From Paraburkholderia edwinii (GTDB lineage: Bacteria > Pseudomonadota > Gammaproteobacteria > Burkholderiales > Burkholderiaceae), in assembly GCF_019428685.1 (NCBI RefSeq), contig NZ_CP080096.1:2294001-2358000 (forward strand): a stretch of DNA of 64,000 bases. Reading direction: 5' to 3'. This document shows, piece after piece, positions 25,504 to 34,482 of this stretch (the stretch's first letter is position 1; each line of letters opens with the position of its first letter). The notes below the pieces were generated by a model. That model did no database searches. It was not told the origin of the DNA and was given only the letters and a program-made list of their open reading frames with translations. The translations under genes were made by a program, and so were the position numbers.

Positions 25504-27504
25504 TTAGCTGCCCTTCTTCAGCGAGAACACCGTCGACATCGGACGCACCGAGTCGTAGTGCGGATCGATGCTGCCCTGGAACTCAGGCATCGAAACGAGG
25601 TTCGCGGCGATAAACGACTGCGTGTACTTCGACCGGTTCATATAGCTCGTCGGCACGCCGGGGTCGGCGAGACCGAACATGTCCTGCATCGTGCGCACGA
25701 ACGAGAAGTGGCTGTACTGGTCGGTGTCCTTGAGGCCCGTCGGCGCATTCGACTGGTTCGTCAACACGCCGAAAATGACCGGTCCGTTGCCCTGGTTGCC
25801 TTTGCCATAGTTCACGACCGGCTGCGTGATCGTGGCCGGCTCGCCAACCTGCGCGTTGACCGCGGTGCCCGTCGCATTCCAGCCGCAGCACGACGCGGTG
25901 CCCGGGAAATTGCCATTGCCCTCGTCGAACGTGATGACAATGCCGACCCGCTTGTTCCGGTTCGCCCACAGCGGCGACGCCTGGATCTTCTGCACGAGCG
26001 CGGCCGTGTAGTTGTCGCCGCGCACGATGTTCGCGCTGCCGCCCGAGCAGTCGGTCGCCGTCTTCGTACCGGTCACGTCCTTCGGCGTCACCGAGTGCAT
26101 GTCGTCACACTGATCGGGAATGAGGTAGTTCAGGTTGCCGACATCGCCGGTCTGCAGATCGGTGCCCAGCTGATCGAAGTTCCAGCCCGACGGCGCCGTC
26201 GCGGCTGCCGCTGCGTCCCACTGACCGCCGCCCATCGTGCGCACTTCCTGCTGGAACTCGCCATCGTTGCGCGCGTCGTCGAAGGTCACCGCATTGTTGT
26301 GCTTGAGCGCGTACAGGCTGCCCGGACGCGGCAGCAGGATGGTCGGATCGTTGTTGTCCGCCGCGATGATGGTCGAACTGGACGAGCTGTTGACGCGTGC
26401 GTCCTGTCCCGGCGTCATCGATTCGTTATAGACGCGCCACGTCATGCCCGCGTTTTTCAGCGTCGTGAACATGTTGCGCGCGTTCTTGATGTTGTGGACC
26501 GTGGCGTTGTTGCACGCGTTCTGGCCGGTAGGAATGCCGTCGGTCGGCGCATCGCGCGTGTCGCCGGTCGGCATGCACCACCACGCCGAATCGTCGGTCA
26601 CGCCGAAGTCGTCGGCCGAGCCGAGCGCCATATAGTTCGGCTGCGAAGGTTGCCCCGTCGAATAGTAGTTCGTCGCGCGGTTGCCTTCGTTCAGCAGCGC
26701 GGTGATCTTCGGCGCCGACGGCGAACCGTCGATCGCGCTGTTCGTGTGGTTCTCGAGAATGATCACGAACAGGTTGTCGAAACGCGGCACGTTTTCGAGG
26801 TTGAACGCGGTCTGCTCGGCTTCGGCGATCGCGATCGGCTTGCCCGTGGTCGGCGATACGTCGCCGCGCGCAACCATCGTCGATGCGAGCTGGAAGCGGT
26901 TCGTGACGATGTTCGATTCGACGGCGAGCGCCTGCTTCTTCGTCGCGTCGGCAATCGTCGACGGGTCGGCCAGCACGTCGGCCGGCGCGACACCAATGCG
27001 TGCGGCGATGTTCGCGACCGCGGTCGGTTCGTCGATATTGCTCTCGGCCATCTCGCGCACCACTTCCGTCGAAAGCGGGCTCAGCGACGTATTCGCGGCC
27101 GCGGGCGCGCGCAGCACCATCGCTTTCGCCGTGGTCTTCGAGGTATTGGTGGCCGGGTCGATAAACGGGGTGTTCGCCGGAATGATGGCGGCGATCGGCA
27201 GGTTCAGCGAACTCGTGGCCAACGTGAAGTTGCCATGCGCGTCGGTGGTCGTGGTCGACTCGTTGCTGTCGCACGCGCCGTTGTTGTTGTTGTCGCTGCA
27301 GACCGTCACGTTCGGGTACTGCGCGACCATCTTGCCCTGCACTTTCTGCGTCAGGGCCAGCGTGTTCGACGGATTCGAACCTGAATCGTCGCCGCCGCAT
27401 GCGGCAAGCAGCGCGGGCGCGACAGCCATCACGAACAGCGTGGATGCGGATGCAGCGATGGCGCGCCGCCTCTGCCGCGGCTGCGTTTCAATGCGAGAGG
27501 ACAT
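25504..27504 (-). CDS. Alkaline/acid-phosphatase-like phosphoesterase lipoprotein (AcpA/phospholipase C superfamily)
   Basis: A 666-residue exported protein: Arg-rich start, hydrophobic stretch and lipobox LAAC with Cys36, then a GGDDSGSN linker. The next ~130 residues contain a DNNNNGACDSNEST segment and a FTLATSSLNLPIAAIIPANTPF strand pattern, like a carboxypeptidase-regulatory beta sandwich. The phosphoesterase domain begins near residue 240 with FDNLFVIILENHTNS (metal Glu-Asn), continues with QPSQPNYMALGSADD, and near the end shows VGIVITFDEGNG (metal Asp-Glu) and DQYSHFSFVRTMQDMFGL (His). These are the metal ligands of the AcpA/PLC family. A longer in-frame extension to 27705 has no signal peptide, so I chose 27504. 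Confidence 0.83.
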   Translation of the reverse strand: MSSRIETQPRQRRRAIAASASTLFVMAVAPALLAACGGDDSGSNPSNTLALTQKVQGKMVAQYPNVTVCSDNNNNGACDSNESTTTTDAHGNFTLATSSLNLPIAAIIPANTPFIDPATNTSKTTAKAMVLRAPAAANTSLSPLSTEVVREMAESNIDEPTAVANIAARIGVAPADVLADPSTIADATKKQALAVESNIVTNRFQLASTMVARGDVSPTTGKPIAIAEAEQTAFNLENVPRFDNLFVIILENHTNSAIDGSPSAPKITALLNEGNRATNYYSTGQPSQPNYMALGSADDFGVTDDSAWWCMPTGDTRDAPTDGIPTGQNACNNATVHNIKNARNMFTTLKNAGMTWRVYNESMTPGQDARVNSSSSSTIIAADNNDPTILLPRPGSLYALKHNNAVTFDDARNDGEFQQEVRTMGGGQWDAAAAATAPSGWNFDQLGTDLQTGDVGNLNYLIPDQCDDMHSVTPKDVTGTKTATDCSGGSANIVRGDNYTAALVQKIQASPLWANRNKRVGIVITFDEGNGNFPGTASCCGWNATGTAVNAQVGEPATITQPVVNYGKGNQGNGPVIFGVLTNQSNAPTGLKDTDQYSHFSFVRTMQDMFGLADPGVPTSYMNRSKYTQSFIAANLVSMPEFQGSIDPHYDSVRPMSTVFSLKKGS

Positions 27505-27754
27505 TTTTTCTTTTGCTCCGTATGGATCGGGGGGATCGAGCTCGTCTACATCCGCGCCTGGCGCGATGACGTCAACCGGCGGTACATGGCCGATGGCGGG
27601 GCGGATTATCCATACATGTTGATTAATTTTTTGTGACGATTCCGACATAGCCCAGGAGAATCGTATTGTCTTGATATAGACATGTAATGGAAGCTTCTTT
27701 GTCACAAAAGAAACCTAAACTTCGGCCCGATTTAATTCCATCCCCCCAGGCAAA

Positions 27755-27787
27755 ATCGATAGGAATTAATTAATTTTTCTTATCGAT
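27755..27787. promoter_or_regulatory. Spaced inverted repeat in AT-rich divergent promoter region
   Basis: ATCGATA (27755-27761) and TATCGAT (27781-27787) flank an AT-rich 19-bp spacer with AATTAATTAATT. It lies 20 bp before the start of the lipoprotein at 27808, inside the 303-bp divergent gap 27505-27807, which otherwise holds no gene. Confidence 0.4.
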
Positions 27788-27807
27788 TCATATAAAAAAG
27801 GACAGCA

Positions 27808-28626
27808 ATGCGGTCTATAAAAGCAGTAGCGGTCGTACCGGCTCTCGCGGTTATGCTTTCTCTCGCGGCATGCGGCGGCGACGATTCGCCTAGTTCGCCG
27901 GCTTCGGCGCCGGCAAGCGCCAGTACGCCGGCCGCGCCACCACCGGTTGCGCAATCGCAGATCTTCACGGCCGTACGCGATACCGATGCCGGTCTCAACG
28001 GCGTGCCGGCACTGATGACGTGGCAGCCCAAGGCGGCCACCGGCACGCTGTCGATCAACTCGGTGGACTATGCGACGTTGACGCCAGACGCGGCGAACGA
28101 CGGTGCGATGACGGTGAGCGGCACGCCGACGCTGGGCGTCACGCTAGGCGTGATCACGGCGCAGCAGCCGGTGGTGTTCCCCGGGATCATCCAGGCGTGC
28201 GAGCCCGATGCGAGCGGACAGTCGAACCCGCAAGCGGCCAACCAGGTGCTCAAGTCGAAGGTCGTAGCGATTGCGGGCTCGCCGATCAAGGATGTTTCCC
28301 TGCTTCTGGGCACCACGTTCCCGACCTACTACGAGAACTGTCTGCGCGACGGTTTGCCGACGCCGCAGACGCAACACTCGGTGCTGACGATCGATGGCGC
28401 CGCCAACCTGAGCATCACCGATGTACGCAAAGGCACCACGCCGACCGTCATTTCGCCTCCGGCATCGCTGAATGAGACCGAGTCGGCGGGCGGCAACAAC
28501 GGCGACTGGATCATCCCGTTCCTCTACAAGACACCGGACGGTGTACGCCATATCGCGCTGGTGCAGCACGGCACCATCGCCGGCGGCAACACGCGCGACT
28601 TCGTCGGCGTCTGGCTCGATCAGTAA
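27808..28626 (+). CDS. Putative lipoprotein of unknown function
   Basis: A 272-residue exported protein. Signal peptide with lipobox SLAAC (Cys22), then GGDDSPSSP and a low-complexity Ala/Ser/Pro linker to about residue 48, very like the linkers of the two neighbouring lipoproteins. The mature domain (from AQSQIFTAVRDTDAG) is beta-rich, has two cysteines (IIQACEPD, ENCLRDG) that could form a disulfide, and ends WIIPFLYKTPDGVRHIALVQHG...FVGVWLDQ. AAAGGA precedes the ATG. No family was recognised. It is divergent from the phosphoesterase and overlaps the 3' end of the hydroxylase gene by 7 bp. Confidence 0.75.
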   Translation: MRSIKAVAVVPALAVMLSLAACGGDDSPSSPASAPASASTPAAPPPVAQSQIFTAVRDTDAGLNGVPALMTWQPKAATGTLSINSVDYATLTPDAANDGAMTVSGTPTLGVTLGVITAQQPVVFPGIIQACEPDASGQSNPQAANQVLKSKVVAIAGSPIKDVSLLLGTTFPTYYENCLRDGLPTPQTQHSVLTIDGAANLSITDVRKGTTPTVISPPASLNETESAGGNNGDWIIPFLYKTPDGVRHIALVQHGTIAGGNTRDFVGVWLDQ

Positions 28627-29531
28627 GCGGGCGGGGGCTGCACCGCGCCGGGCGTGACAAAACGGCGCGGATGCAGCCACTTGGTGGCGATCCACTTTTC
28701 ACCGGCGACGACCGGGGTGCCCGCATGCGCGGACGCCGTGTCGGTCTGGCCGAGCCGATTGCCGTACTGGAAGTACAGGGCATTGCCTTTACGCGGCAGC
28801 ACCGAAAAGCCGCATTCGGTAAATAACGTTTCCCCGCCTGCCTCGACGTTATTCAGATACATGATCAATGTGGCAATTCTTTGACCACTGCGCTCAATTG
28901 ATTTTCTATTTTTTTCAATACCCGGGAATAAAAAATCGAAATGCGGGGTATGTTGCGCACCTGGTCGATAACGCAATAACTGAATGCCCTCGCCGTTTTC
29001 GGCGGGAATTCCCGTTATGCGCTCGATGCGCTTTTCTATACGTGCGATTAACGGTGTTTCCGCGAAATGGAAAAACACGCCTTCGCTATTGCGCAGCTCG
29101 TCGATCACATCCTGGCCGCTTTGCGGGTCGACCACGCGCACCGGTTCGAGGCGCGGCGCGCCGTACGCGATCAGTTCCGCGCATTCGTCGTGGTCGAGCA
29201 GGTTACCGAGTAACGCCAGGGTCGGGCGTTCGAGACGCGCGAGCACGTCGACACGGCGATCGCCGCCGTCGAGCACGGATGCGATTCCAAGATGCAATGG
29301 TTCGGGTTGATATGGCAGCGCAGCAAACGCGGTGTCATCTATTCTTAATTGACCGGCCGGCGGGGGATCGCCGGCGGCGACCGCGCGTGCGACCGTGGTC
29401 ACGAGTGCTTCCGCCAATTGCGCGGGAACGTTTTGCGCCTGCAGCTGCGCACTGATGGCCGGCGCCGGCGTGCCGCGCGCGAGTTCGGCGAGCAGCCAGT
29501 TACGCACATCGGCGGGGAAATTGACGAGCAT
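28620..29531 (-). CDS. 2OG-Fe(II) dioxygenase, prolyl-4-hydroxylase type
   Basis: A cytosolic enzyme of about 303 residues. The C-terminal P4Hc domain contains the HxD iron ligands in HTPHFDFL, the distal His in SAHAGTPV and the 2-oxoglutarate-binding Lys in EKWIATKWLH, in the correct order and spacing. Upstream are LLGNLLDHDECAELI and RIERITGIPAENGEGIQLLRYRPG, typical of bacterial P4H-like proteins. The first 90 residues are helical (LAELARGTPAPAISAQLQAQ) and resemble the N-terminal helix domain seen before P4Hc in beta-proteobacteria. An ATG at 29582 would add 17 residues. The target (free proline, EF-Tu or another protein) is unknown. Confidence 0.83.
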   Translation of the reverse strand: MLVNFPADVRNWLLAELARGTPAPAISAQLQAQNVPAQLAEALVTTVARAVAAGDPPPAGQLRIDDTAFAALPYQPEPLHLGIASVLDGGDRRVDVLARLERPTLALLGNLLDHDECAELIAYGAPRLEPVRVVDPQSGQDVIDELRNSEGVFFHFAETPLIARIEKRIERITGIPAENGEGIQLLRYRPGAQHTPHFDFLFPGIEKNRKSIERSGQRIATLIMYLNNVEAGGETLFTECGFSVLPRKGNALYFQYGNRLGQTDTASAHAGTPVVAGEKWIATKWLHPRRFVTPGAVQPPPAY

Positions 29532-29657
29532 GATACTGAGGGGGCGTGTTGCGATGCGCGCGATCATACCGGTGCATCGCAACAGTTCGGTGTCAGGGGG
29601 TGGCTGCGGGTGAGACTAAACTAGCGGCTGACCCGCCCGCCTCGCGACACTGTACTG

Positions 29658-30203
29658 ATGCCCTCGAGCAACCACTGCACCCGGCCGCCAACCTTGCCGC
29701 CTCAAGCGCCCGACACTGACGCACTCGAGGACCCCGCCCTGCTGCGCCGTCTGCTGCGCGCGAAAGACCGCATGGACGCCGCGTCGCACGAGGCGTGGCC
29801 CGTTAAACGGCTCGCCGAGGTCAGCGGTGTTTCCGAAGCGCATTTCGCGCGCTCGTTCAAACGGGCCTTTGGACTGCCGCCGCACCGCTACCTGCTGACG
29901 CGCCGCATCGAGCAGGCCACCACCTTACTGCGCGACACCGACCTCAGCATCACCGACATCGCATTCGCCACCGGCTGGGAAAGCCTCGGCACCTTCGGCC
30001 GCATCTTCCACGACGTCACGGGCAAAAGCCCCAGCACGATGCGCGACGATGCGCGCGCCGACATGAGCCAGCTCGACCGTGTGCCGGCCTGCGTGCTGAA
30101 GGCCGCGCAGCGTCCCGACCTCACGATCGCAGTTTTGGAGAAGCGCCGCCGCGGCGCCGGCGATACCCTGCCGCCATCACTCAACAAGGAGGAAATGCCA
30201 TGA
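29658..30203 (+). CDS. AraC-family regulator, short form
   Basis: A 181-residue regulator consisting mainly of the two helix-turn-helix motifs of AraC: VKRLAEVSGVSEAHFARSFKRAFGLPPHRYLLTRRI (about residues 52-87) and SITDIAFATGWESLGTFGRIFHDVTGKSPSTMR (about 102-134). There is no cupin sensor domain. Its stop codon overlaps the start of the VOC gene by 4 bp (ATGA), so the two are translationally coupled. Stand-alone AraC-HTH genes fused in operons with VOC proteins are common in Burkholderia; the VOC partner may serve as or supply the ligand sensor (inference). Confidence 0.87.
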   Translation: MPSSNHCTRPPTLPPQAPDTDALEDPALLRRLLRAKDRMDAASHEAWPVKRLAEVSGVSEAHFARSFKRAFGLPPHRYLLTRRIEQATTLLRDTDLSITDIAFATGWESLGTFGRIFHDVTGKSPSTMRDDARADMSQLDRVPACVLKAAQRPDLTIAVLEKRRRGAGDTLPPSLNKEEMP

Positions 30204-30610
30204 ACGAAGGCGTCAATGTGGTGGGCCTGTATGTCGACAACCAGGACGAAGCGCTCGCGTTTTACGTCGACAAGCTCGGGTTTCGCGTGCACACCGATGT
30301 CCGCAACGGACCGTACCGGTGGCTCACGGTCCAGCATCCGGACCAACCGTCGTTCCAGCTCGGCCTCTTCACACCGGGCCCGCCGATTCACGACGACGCG
30401 ACCGCGCAAACGCTGCGCGCCATGGTCGCGAAGGGTGCGATGCCGCCGCTCGTGCTTTCTGTGTCCGACTGCCGCGCGAGCCATGCGCAGCTAAAAGCGC
30501 GCGGCGTCGAATTCACGCAGGAGCCCGTCGACCGCTACGGCAGCGTCGACGCGGGTTTTCGCGACCCCGCGGGCAATGGATGGAAGATGATCGAAGCCCC
30601 GAAGGGGTGA
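30200..30610 (+). CDS. VOC-family protein coupled to the AraC regulator
   Basis: A 136-residue glyoxalase-fold protein. It begins NVVGLYVDNQDEALAFYVDKLGFRV, has QLGLFTPGPPIHDD in the middle, a second module LSVSDCRASHAQLKARGVEF and ends DAGFRDPAGNGWKMIE. The first metal-His position (usually I-x-H-V) reads VGLYV, so one ligand may be absent and the protein may be a binder rather than an enzyme. AAGGAGG lies 9 nt before the ATG, inside the AraC coding end. ATGA overlap with the regulator indicates coupled translation. Confidence 0.83.
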   Translation: MNEGVNVVGLYVDNQDEALAFYVDKLGFRVHTDVRNGPYRWLTVQHPDQPSFQLGLFTPGPPIHDDATAQTLRAMVAKGAMPPLVLSVSDCRASHAQLKARGVEFTQEPVDRYGSVDAGFRDPAGNGWKMIEAPKG

Positions 30611-30754
30611 CGTCGCCCGGGTCGCTCAGGCCTCGACCGGAAACGCGCTGGCCATACGTGAGTTTTTCTGACGCGAGGCGCCAGAAAACTTCGGTTGTAT
30701 GAATCTATCGCCCCCCTCATCATACGAGGCGAATTCAAATGAAGAGGGGGACGA

Positions 30755-31480
30755 GTGGGTTATCTGCTGATACTCGGCGTGGGCCTGCTGGCCGGCTTGC
30801 TAAGCGGCGTAGTGGGTACAGGCTCGTCCATGCTGCTGATGCCCGTGCTCGTCATCCTCTATGGCCCGCGCGCGGCGGTGCCGATCATGGCGATCGCGGC
30901 GATCATGGGAAATCTGGGCAAGGTGCTGTCGTGGTGGCGCCAGATCGACTGGAAGGCGTGCGCCGCTTACTGCGTCACCGCGATACCCGGCGCGATGCTC
31001 GGGGTCCGCACACTGCTCTCCTTACCGCCGCGCGCCGTCGATGTCGCGCTGGGCCTCTTTTTCGTCGCGATGGTGCCGGCCCGCCGTTGGCTTTCGCGCC
31101 GTGAATCGTTCCGCTTTACCCTGCTACATCTTGCGCTGATCGGCGGCGTGGTTGGTTTTCTCACGGGCATCGTCGTCTCGACCGGGCCAATCACGGTGCC
31201 CGTCTTCGTCGGTTATGGCCTCGTAAAGGGCGCGTTTCTGGCAACCGAGGCCGCCGCATCGCTTGGCGTATACGGCACGAAAGTGGCCGTCTTCGAGCAG
31301 TTCGGCGCGCTGTCCACGCGCATTGTGGCGAACGGACTGATCACCGGAACATCCGTCATGCTGGGCACATTCGGAGCGCGCCGCATCGTTGCACGGATGT
31401 CGGCGCATCACTTCAAGGTGGTGGTAGACGGTTTGATGCTGGCGTCCGGACTGTCGCTTCTGTTCGCCGCAAGCCGATAA
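30755..31480 (+). CDS. TauE/SafE-family sulfite/organosulfur exporter
   Basis: A 241-residue membrane protein with about eight hydrophobic segments and the two repeated TauE signatures: GLLSGVVGTGSSMLLMPVLVILYG at residues 12-35 and GFLTGIVVSTGPITVPVFVGYGL at about 138-160. Family members export sulfite, sulfoacetate or taurine-derived anions. The start is GTG with AGAGGGGGA upstream. It is the first gene of a block containing a flavin monooxygenase, a sulfite dehydrogenase and sulfonate-type importers, which fits sulfur anion export. Confidence 0.83.
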   Translation: MGYLLILGVGLLAGLLSGVVGTGSSMLLMPVLVILYGPRAAVPIMAIAAIMGNLGKVLSWWRQIDWKACAAYCVTAIPGAMLGVRTLLSLPPRAVDVALGLFFVAMVPARRWLSRRESFRFTLLHLALIGGVVGFLTGIVVSTGPITVPVFVGYGLVKGAFLATEAAASLGVYGTKVAVFEQFGALSTRIVANGLITGTSVMLGTFGARRIVARMSAHHFKVVVDGLMLASGLSLLFAASR

Positions 31481-31497
31481 ACGCTAACGCGCCCCGG

Positions 31498-32841
31498 CTA
31501 GCGGCGACCCTGCGCGGCAGCAAAAAACCGGTTCTCCGGGCGCGCCAGCCCGAGGTGCTCGCGAAACGTCGAGCCCTCATACTCGCGCCGGAAAATGCCG
31601 CGCCTCTGCAGCTCCGGTACCACCTTGTCGACGAACTCGTCCACGCCCGCCGGCAGATACGGAAACATCACATTGAACCCGTCAGAGCCCTCTTCGACGA
31701 GCCACTGCTCCATCTGATCGGCAATCATCGCCGGCGTGCCGACCATCTCGAGCCCCGAGTAGCCGCCGAGGCGCTGCGCAAGCTGCCGGATCGTCAACTG
31801 CTCCGCGCGAGCCCAGTTGACGACGCGTTCGCGCGAACTTTTGCTCGCATTCGACTCGGGAATATCGGGCAGCAAACCATCGGGATCGAAGCCCGACACA
31901 TCGTGGCCGAGCGCAATCGATAGCGATGCGATGCCGCTGTCGTAGTGGACAAATGTGTCGAGCAACGCGCGCTTCTCGCGCGCCTCCTCGAGCGAATCGC
32001 CGACCACGACGAACGCGCCGGGAAGAATCTTCAGATGCTCGCGCGGCCGCCCGAGCTTGTCGAGCCGGCCCTTCACGTCCGCATAAAAACGCTTGCCCGC
32101 TTCGAGGTTCGGCTGCGCGGTGAACACCGCATCGGCGGTTTCGGCCGCGACCTGACGCCCCGCTTCCGACGAGCCCGCCTGGACCACGACAGGCCAGCCC
32201 TGCACCGGCCGCGCGATATTCAACGGCCCGCGCACGCGGAAATGCTCGCCTTTGTGATCGAGCACATGAACTTTCTCAGGGTCGACAAAGATGCCGCTTT
32301 CGACGTCGCGCACAAACGCGTCGTCGGACCAGCTATCCCACAAGCCGGTTACAACGTCGTAGAACTCTCTGGCGCGCCGATAGCGCTCGCCATGTTCGAC
32401 ATGCTCGTCAAGCCCGAAATTGAGCGCGGAATCCGGGTTCGCCGTCGTCACGAGATTCCACCCGGCGCGGCCGCCGCTTATATGGTCGAGCGACGCAAAG
32501 CGGCGCGCGACGTGATACGGCTCGTCGAAGGTCGTCGATGCCGTGCCCACCAGACCGATCCGCCCGGTCACCGCGGACAGCGCCGATAGTAGCGTGAAGG
32601 GCTCGAACGAGGTCACCGTGTGGCTGCGCTTTAACGCATTGACCGGCATGTTTAGCACCGCCAGATGGTCGGCCATAAAGAATGCGTCGAAGCGGCCGCG
32701 CTCGAGGGTCTGCGCGAAGCGCGCCAGATGCGCGAAGTTGAAATTGGCATCGGGATAGGCACCCGGATAACGCCACGAGCCCGTGTGAAGACTGACAGGC
32801 CGCATGAAAGCGCCAAGGTGAAGCCGGCGGGTCGATGTCAT
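31498..32841 (-). CDS. LLM-class flavin-dependent monooxygenase (NtaA/SnaA/DszA type)
   Basis: A 447-residue reduced-FMN-dependent monooxygenase of the bacterial-luciferase superfamily. Marks of the NtaA branch are LGAFMRPVSLHTGSWRYPGAYPDANFNFAHLARFAQTLERGRFDAFFMADHLA at the N-terminus, SFEPFTLLSALSAVT, FASLDHISGGRAGWNLVTT, PVVVQAGSSEAGR and GTPAMIADQMEQWLVE near the C-terminus. Substrates include nitrilotriacetate, dibenzothiophene sulfone, and sulfonates; the branch needs a separate flavin reductase. A longer frame exists (to 32937) but the family N-terminus starts near 32841. Its convergent neighbour is the TauE exporter, 17 bp away; context favours an organosulfur substrate. Confidence 0.87.
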   Translation of the reverse strand: MTSTRRLHLGAFMRPVSLHTGSWRYPGAYPDANFNFAHLARFAQTLERGRFDAFFMADHLAVLNMPVNALKRSHTVTSFEPFTLLSALSAVTGRIGLVGTASTTFDEPYHVARRFASLDHISGGRAGWNLVTTANPDSALNFGLDEHVEHGERYRRAREFYDVVTGLWDSWSDDAFVRDVESGIFVDPEKVHVLDHKGEHFRVRGPLNIARPVQGWPVVVQAGSSEAGRQVAAETADAVFTAQPNLEAGKRFYADVKGRLDKLGRPREHLKILPGAFVVVGDSLEEAREKRALLDTFVHYDSGIASLSIALGHDVSGFDPDGLLPDIPESNASKSSRERVVNWARAEQLTIRQLAQRLGGYSGLEMVGTPAMIADQMEQWLVEEGSDGFNVMFPYLPAGVDEFVDKVVPELQRRGIFRREYEGSTFREHLGLARPENRFFAAAQGRR

Positions 32842-33174
32842 GGTGTCGAGACGCACGTGCGCCGTCAGCAATGAGAAGGTCTCTAACATACGCCGTTTTC
32901 GCCGATCGGGCGCGGCACGGCGCGGCGTGCCATGCACACGGGCGAACCGGGAATATCGTTTGAAGCAATCGTTCTTTTGCGTACAGCCGCGGTCGCCTTA
33001 CGATGACCGGCTCGCACGCGCTGGTTCACGCCGCTTGTTCATTACCGGCAGCCATGCAGCAACCGCATCGCCGCCTGCGGTCGAATGCGGGTGCTTCCGG
33101 TTCGAGCGGCACGTCGTGTGCTAACCGTTTATCTTCACCACGCGAAGCGAGTCTTCTTCACGCTTGATACACCG
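32842..33174. other. 333-bp divergent intergenic region
   Basis: This gap separates the flavin monooxygenase from the sulfite dehydrogenase and must contain both promoters. I see no gene, strong palindrome or hairpin in it. Confidence 0.5.
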
Positions 33175-34482
33175 ATGAACAACGCTCCTGATTCCACTGC
33201 ATCATCGCCTGAGTCGCGCATGCGCCGGCGTGCATTGAAGCGCCTCGCCGGAGGACTGGCCGGCGGCGTCGCGGCCGCCGTTCCCGTGCCTCGCGCGTGG
33301 GCCGCAACCGAAGCCGGATCCGGCGCCGCCGCAACATCGCAGCGCCCGCTCGCACCCGCCGGCTGGACGCTCGAACCGGGTGCGCCGCTCGTCGCGCCGC
33401 CCTACGGTCAGCCCGCGTCGTTCGAGCACGACGTGATCCGCCGCGTGGCGCGCGCTCCCGCCATGCCGGGCTCCGGCTCGGCCATGACACCGCTCGCGGA
33501 CCTCTACGGCGGCATCACGCCGAACGGTCTTGTCTACGAACGGCATCATGCGGGCGTGCCGGCCATCGATCCGGACCAGCATCGGCTCGTCGTGCACGGG
33601 CTCGTGCGCGAGCCGCGCATCTATACGGTCGACGACGTGATGCGCTTTCCGTCCGAATCACATATCTACTTTCTCGAATGCTCGGGCAATACCGGTAGCG
33701 AATGGAAAGGGCCGAGTGGCCTGCCCGTGCAGTTTACGCATGGCTTGCTGTCGTGTTGCGAATGGACCGGCGTGCGCCTGTCGACGCTGCTCGACGAAAG
33801 CGGCATCTCGCCTTCCGCGAAATGGCTGCTTGCCGAAGGCGCCGACGGTGCGGCGCTGACGCGAAGCCTGCCGCTCGAGCGCATCCTGGAGCGCGCGCTG
33901 ATCGTCTATGCGCAAAACGGCGAGCGTCTGCGGCCCGAAAACGGCTATCCGCTGCGGCTGATCGTGCCGGGTTTCGAGGGCAACACGAATATCAAATGGC
34001 TGCGGCGGCTCAAGCTGATCACGGCGCCCGAGATGACGCGCGAGGAAACGTCGAAGTACACGGGTCTGCTGCCCGACGGACTCGCGCGGCAATTCGTGTT
34101 CGAGATGGATGCGAAGTCCGTCATTACGCGACCGTCGCCCGGCCACAAGCTGACCGCGCACGGCTACTACGCGATCAGCGGGCTCGCGTGGTCGGGCCGC
34201 GGCCGGATCCGTACCGTCGACGTTTCCAGCGACGGCGGCAAGACGTGGCGCCCCGCGCGCCTCGTCGGCGCCGTGCACGACCGCGCGCTGACGCGCTTCG
34301 AAGCCGACTGGCAATGGGACGGCGGCCCCGCGCAACTGCAAAGCCGCGCAACCGATGAAACCGGCTATGTGCAGCCGACGCACGACGCGCTCGTCGCGGC
34401 GCGCGGCGTGAACTCGCAGTATCACTACAACGGCATACAGAACTGGCGCGTCGATGCGAATGGCGAGGTGCGCAATGCTTAA
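33175..34482 (+). CDS. soxC: SoxC-like molybdopterin sulfite/sulfane dehydrogenase
   Basis: A 435-residue periplasmic Mo-cofactor protein of the sulfite oxidase family. The N-terminus carries twin arginines (MRRRALKRLAGG) and a hydrophobic stretch ending AWA, a Tat signal. FLECSGNTGSEW near residue 165 holds the Mo-coordinating Cys, preceded by the family blocks YGGITPNGLVYERHHAG and RLVVHGLV. The dimerisation Ig-like domain follows (SGLAWSGRGRIRTVDVSSDGGKTW, then ALTRFEADWQWDG). A SoxC role is favoured by overlap with a gene for a SoxD-like cytochrome. In a complete Sox system SoxCD oxidises protein-bound sulfane; no other sox genes are here, so a stand-alone sulfite dehydrogenase is equally possible. 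Confidence 0.87.
   Translation: MNNAPDSTASSPESRMRRRALKRLAGGLAGGVAAAVPVPRAWAATEAGSGAAATSQRPLAPAGWTLEPGAPLVAPPYGQPASFEHDVIRRVARAPAMPGSGSAMTPLADLYGGITPNGLVYERHHAGVPAIDPDQHRLVVHGLVREPRIYTVDDVMRFPSESHIYFLECSGNTGSEWKGPSGLPVQFTHGLLSCCEWTGVRLSTLLDESGISPSAKWLLAEGADGAALTRSLPLERILERALIVYAQNGERLRPENGYPLRLIVPGFEGNTNIKWLRRLKLITAPEMTREETSKYTGLLPDGLARQFVFEMDAKSVITRPSPGHKLTAHGYYAISGLAWSGRGRIRTVDVSSDGGKTWRPARLVGAVHDRALTRFEADWQWDGGPAQLQSRATDETGYVQPTHDALVAARGVNSQYHYNGIQNWRVDANGEVRNA

Noticed and set aside
25393..27384. A 663-codon open frame on the plus strand, opposite the phosphoesterase
   Set aside because: It is Arg/His/Val-rich mirror sequence of a GC-rich gene. The minus-strand frame has a lipobox and conserved metal ligands.
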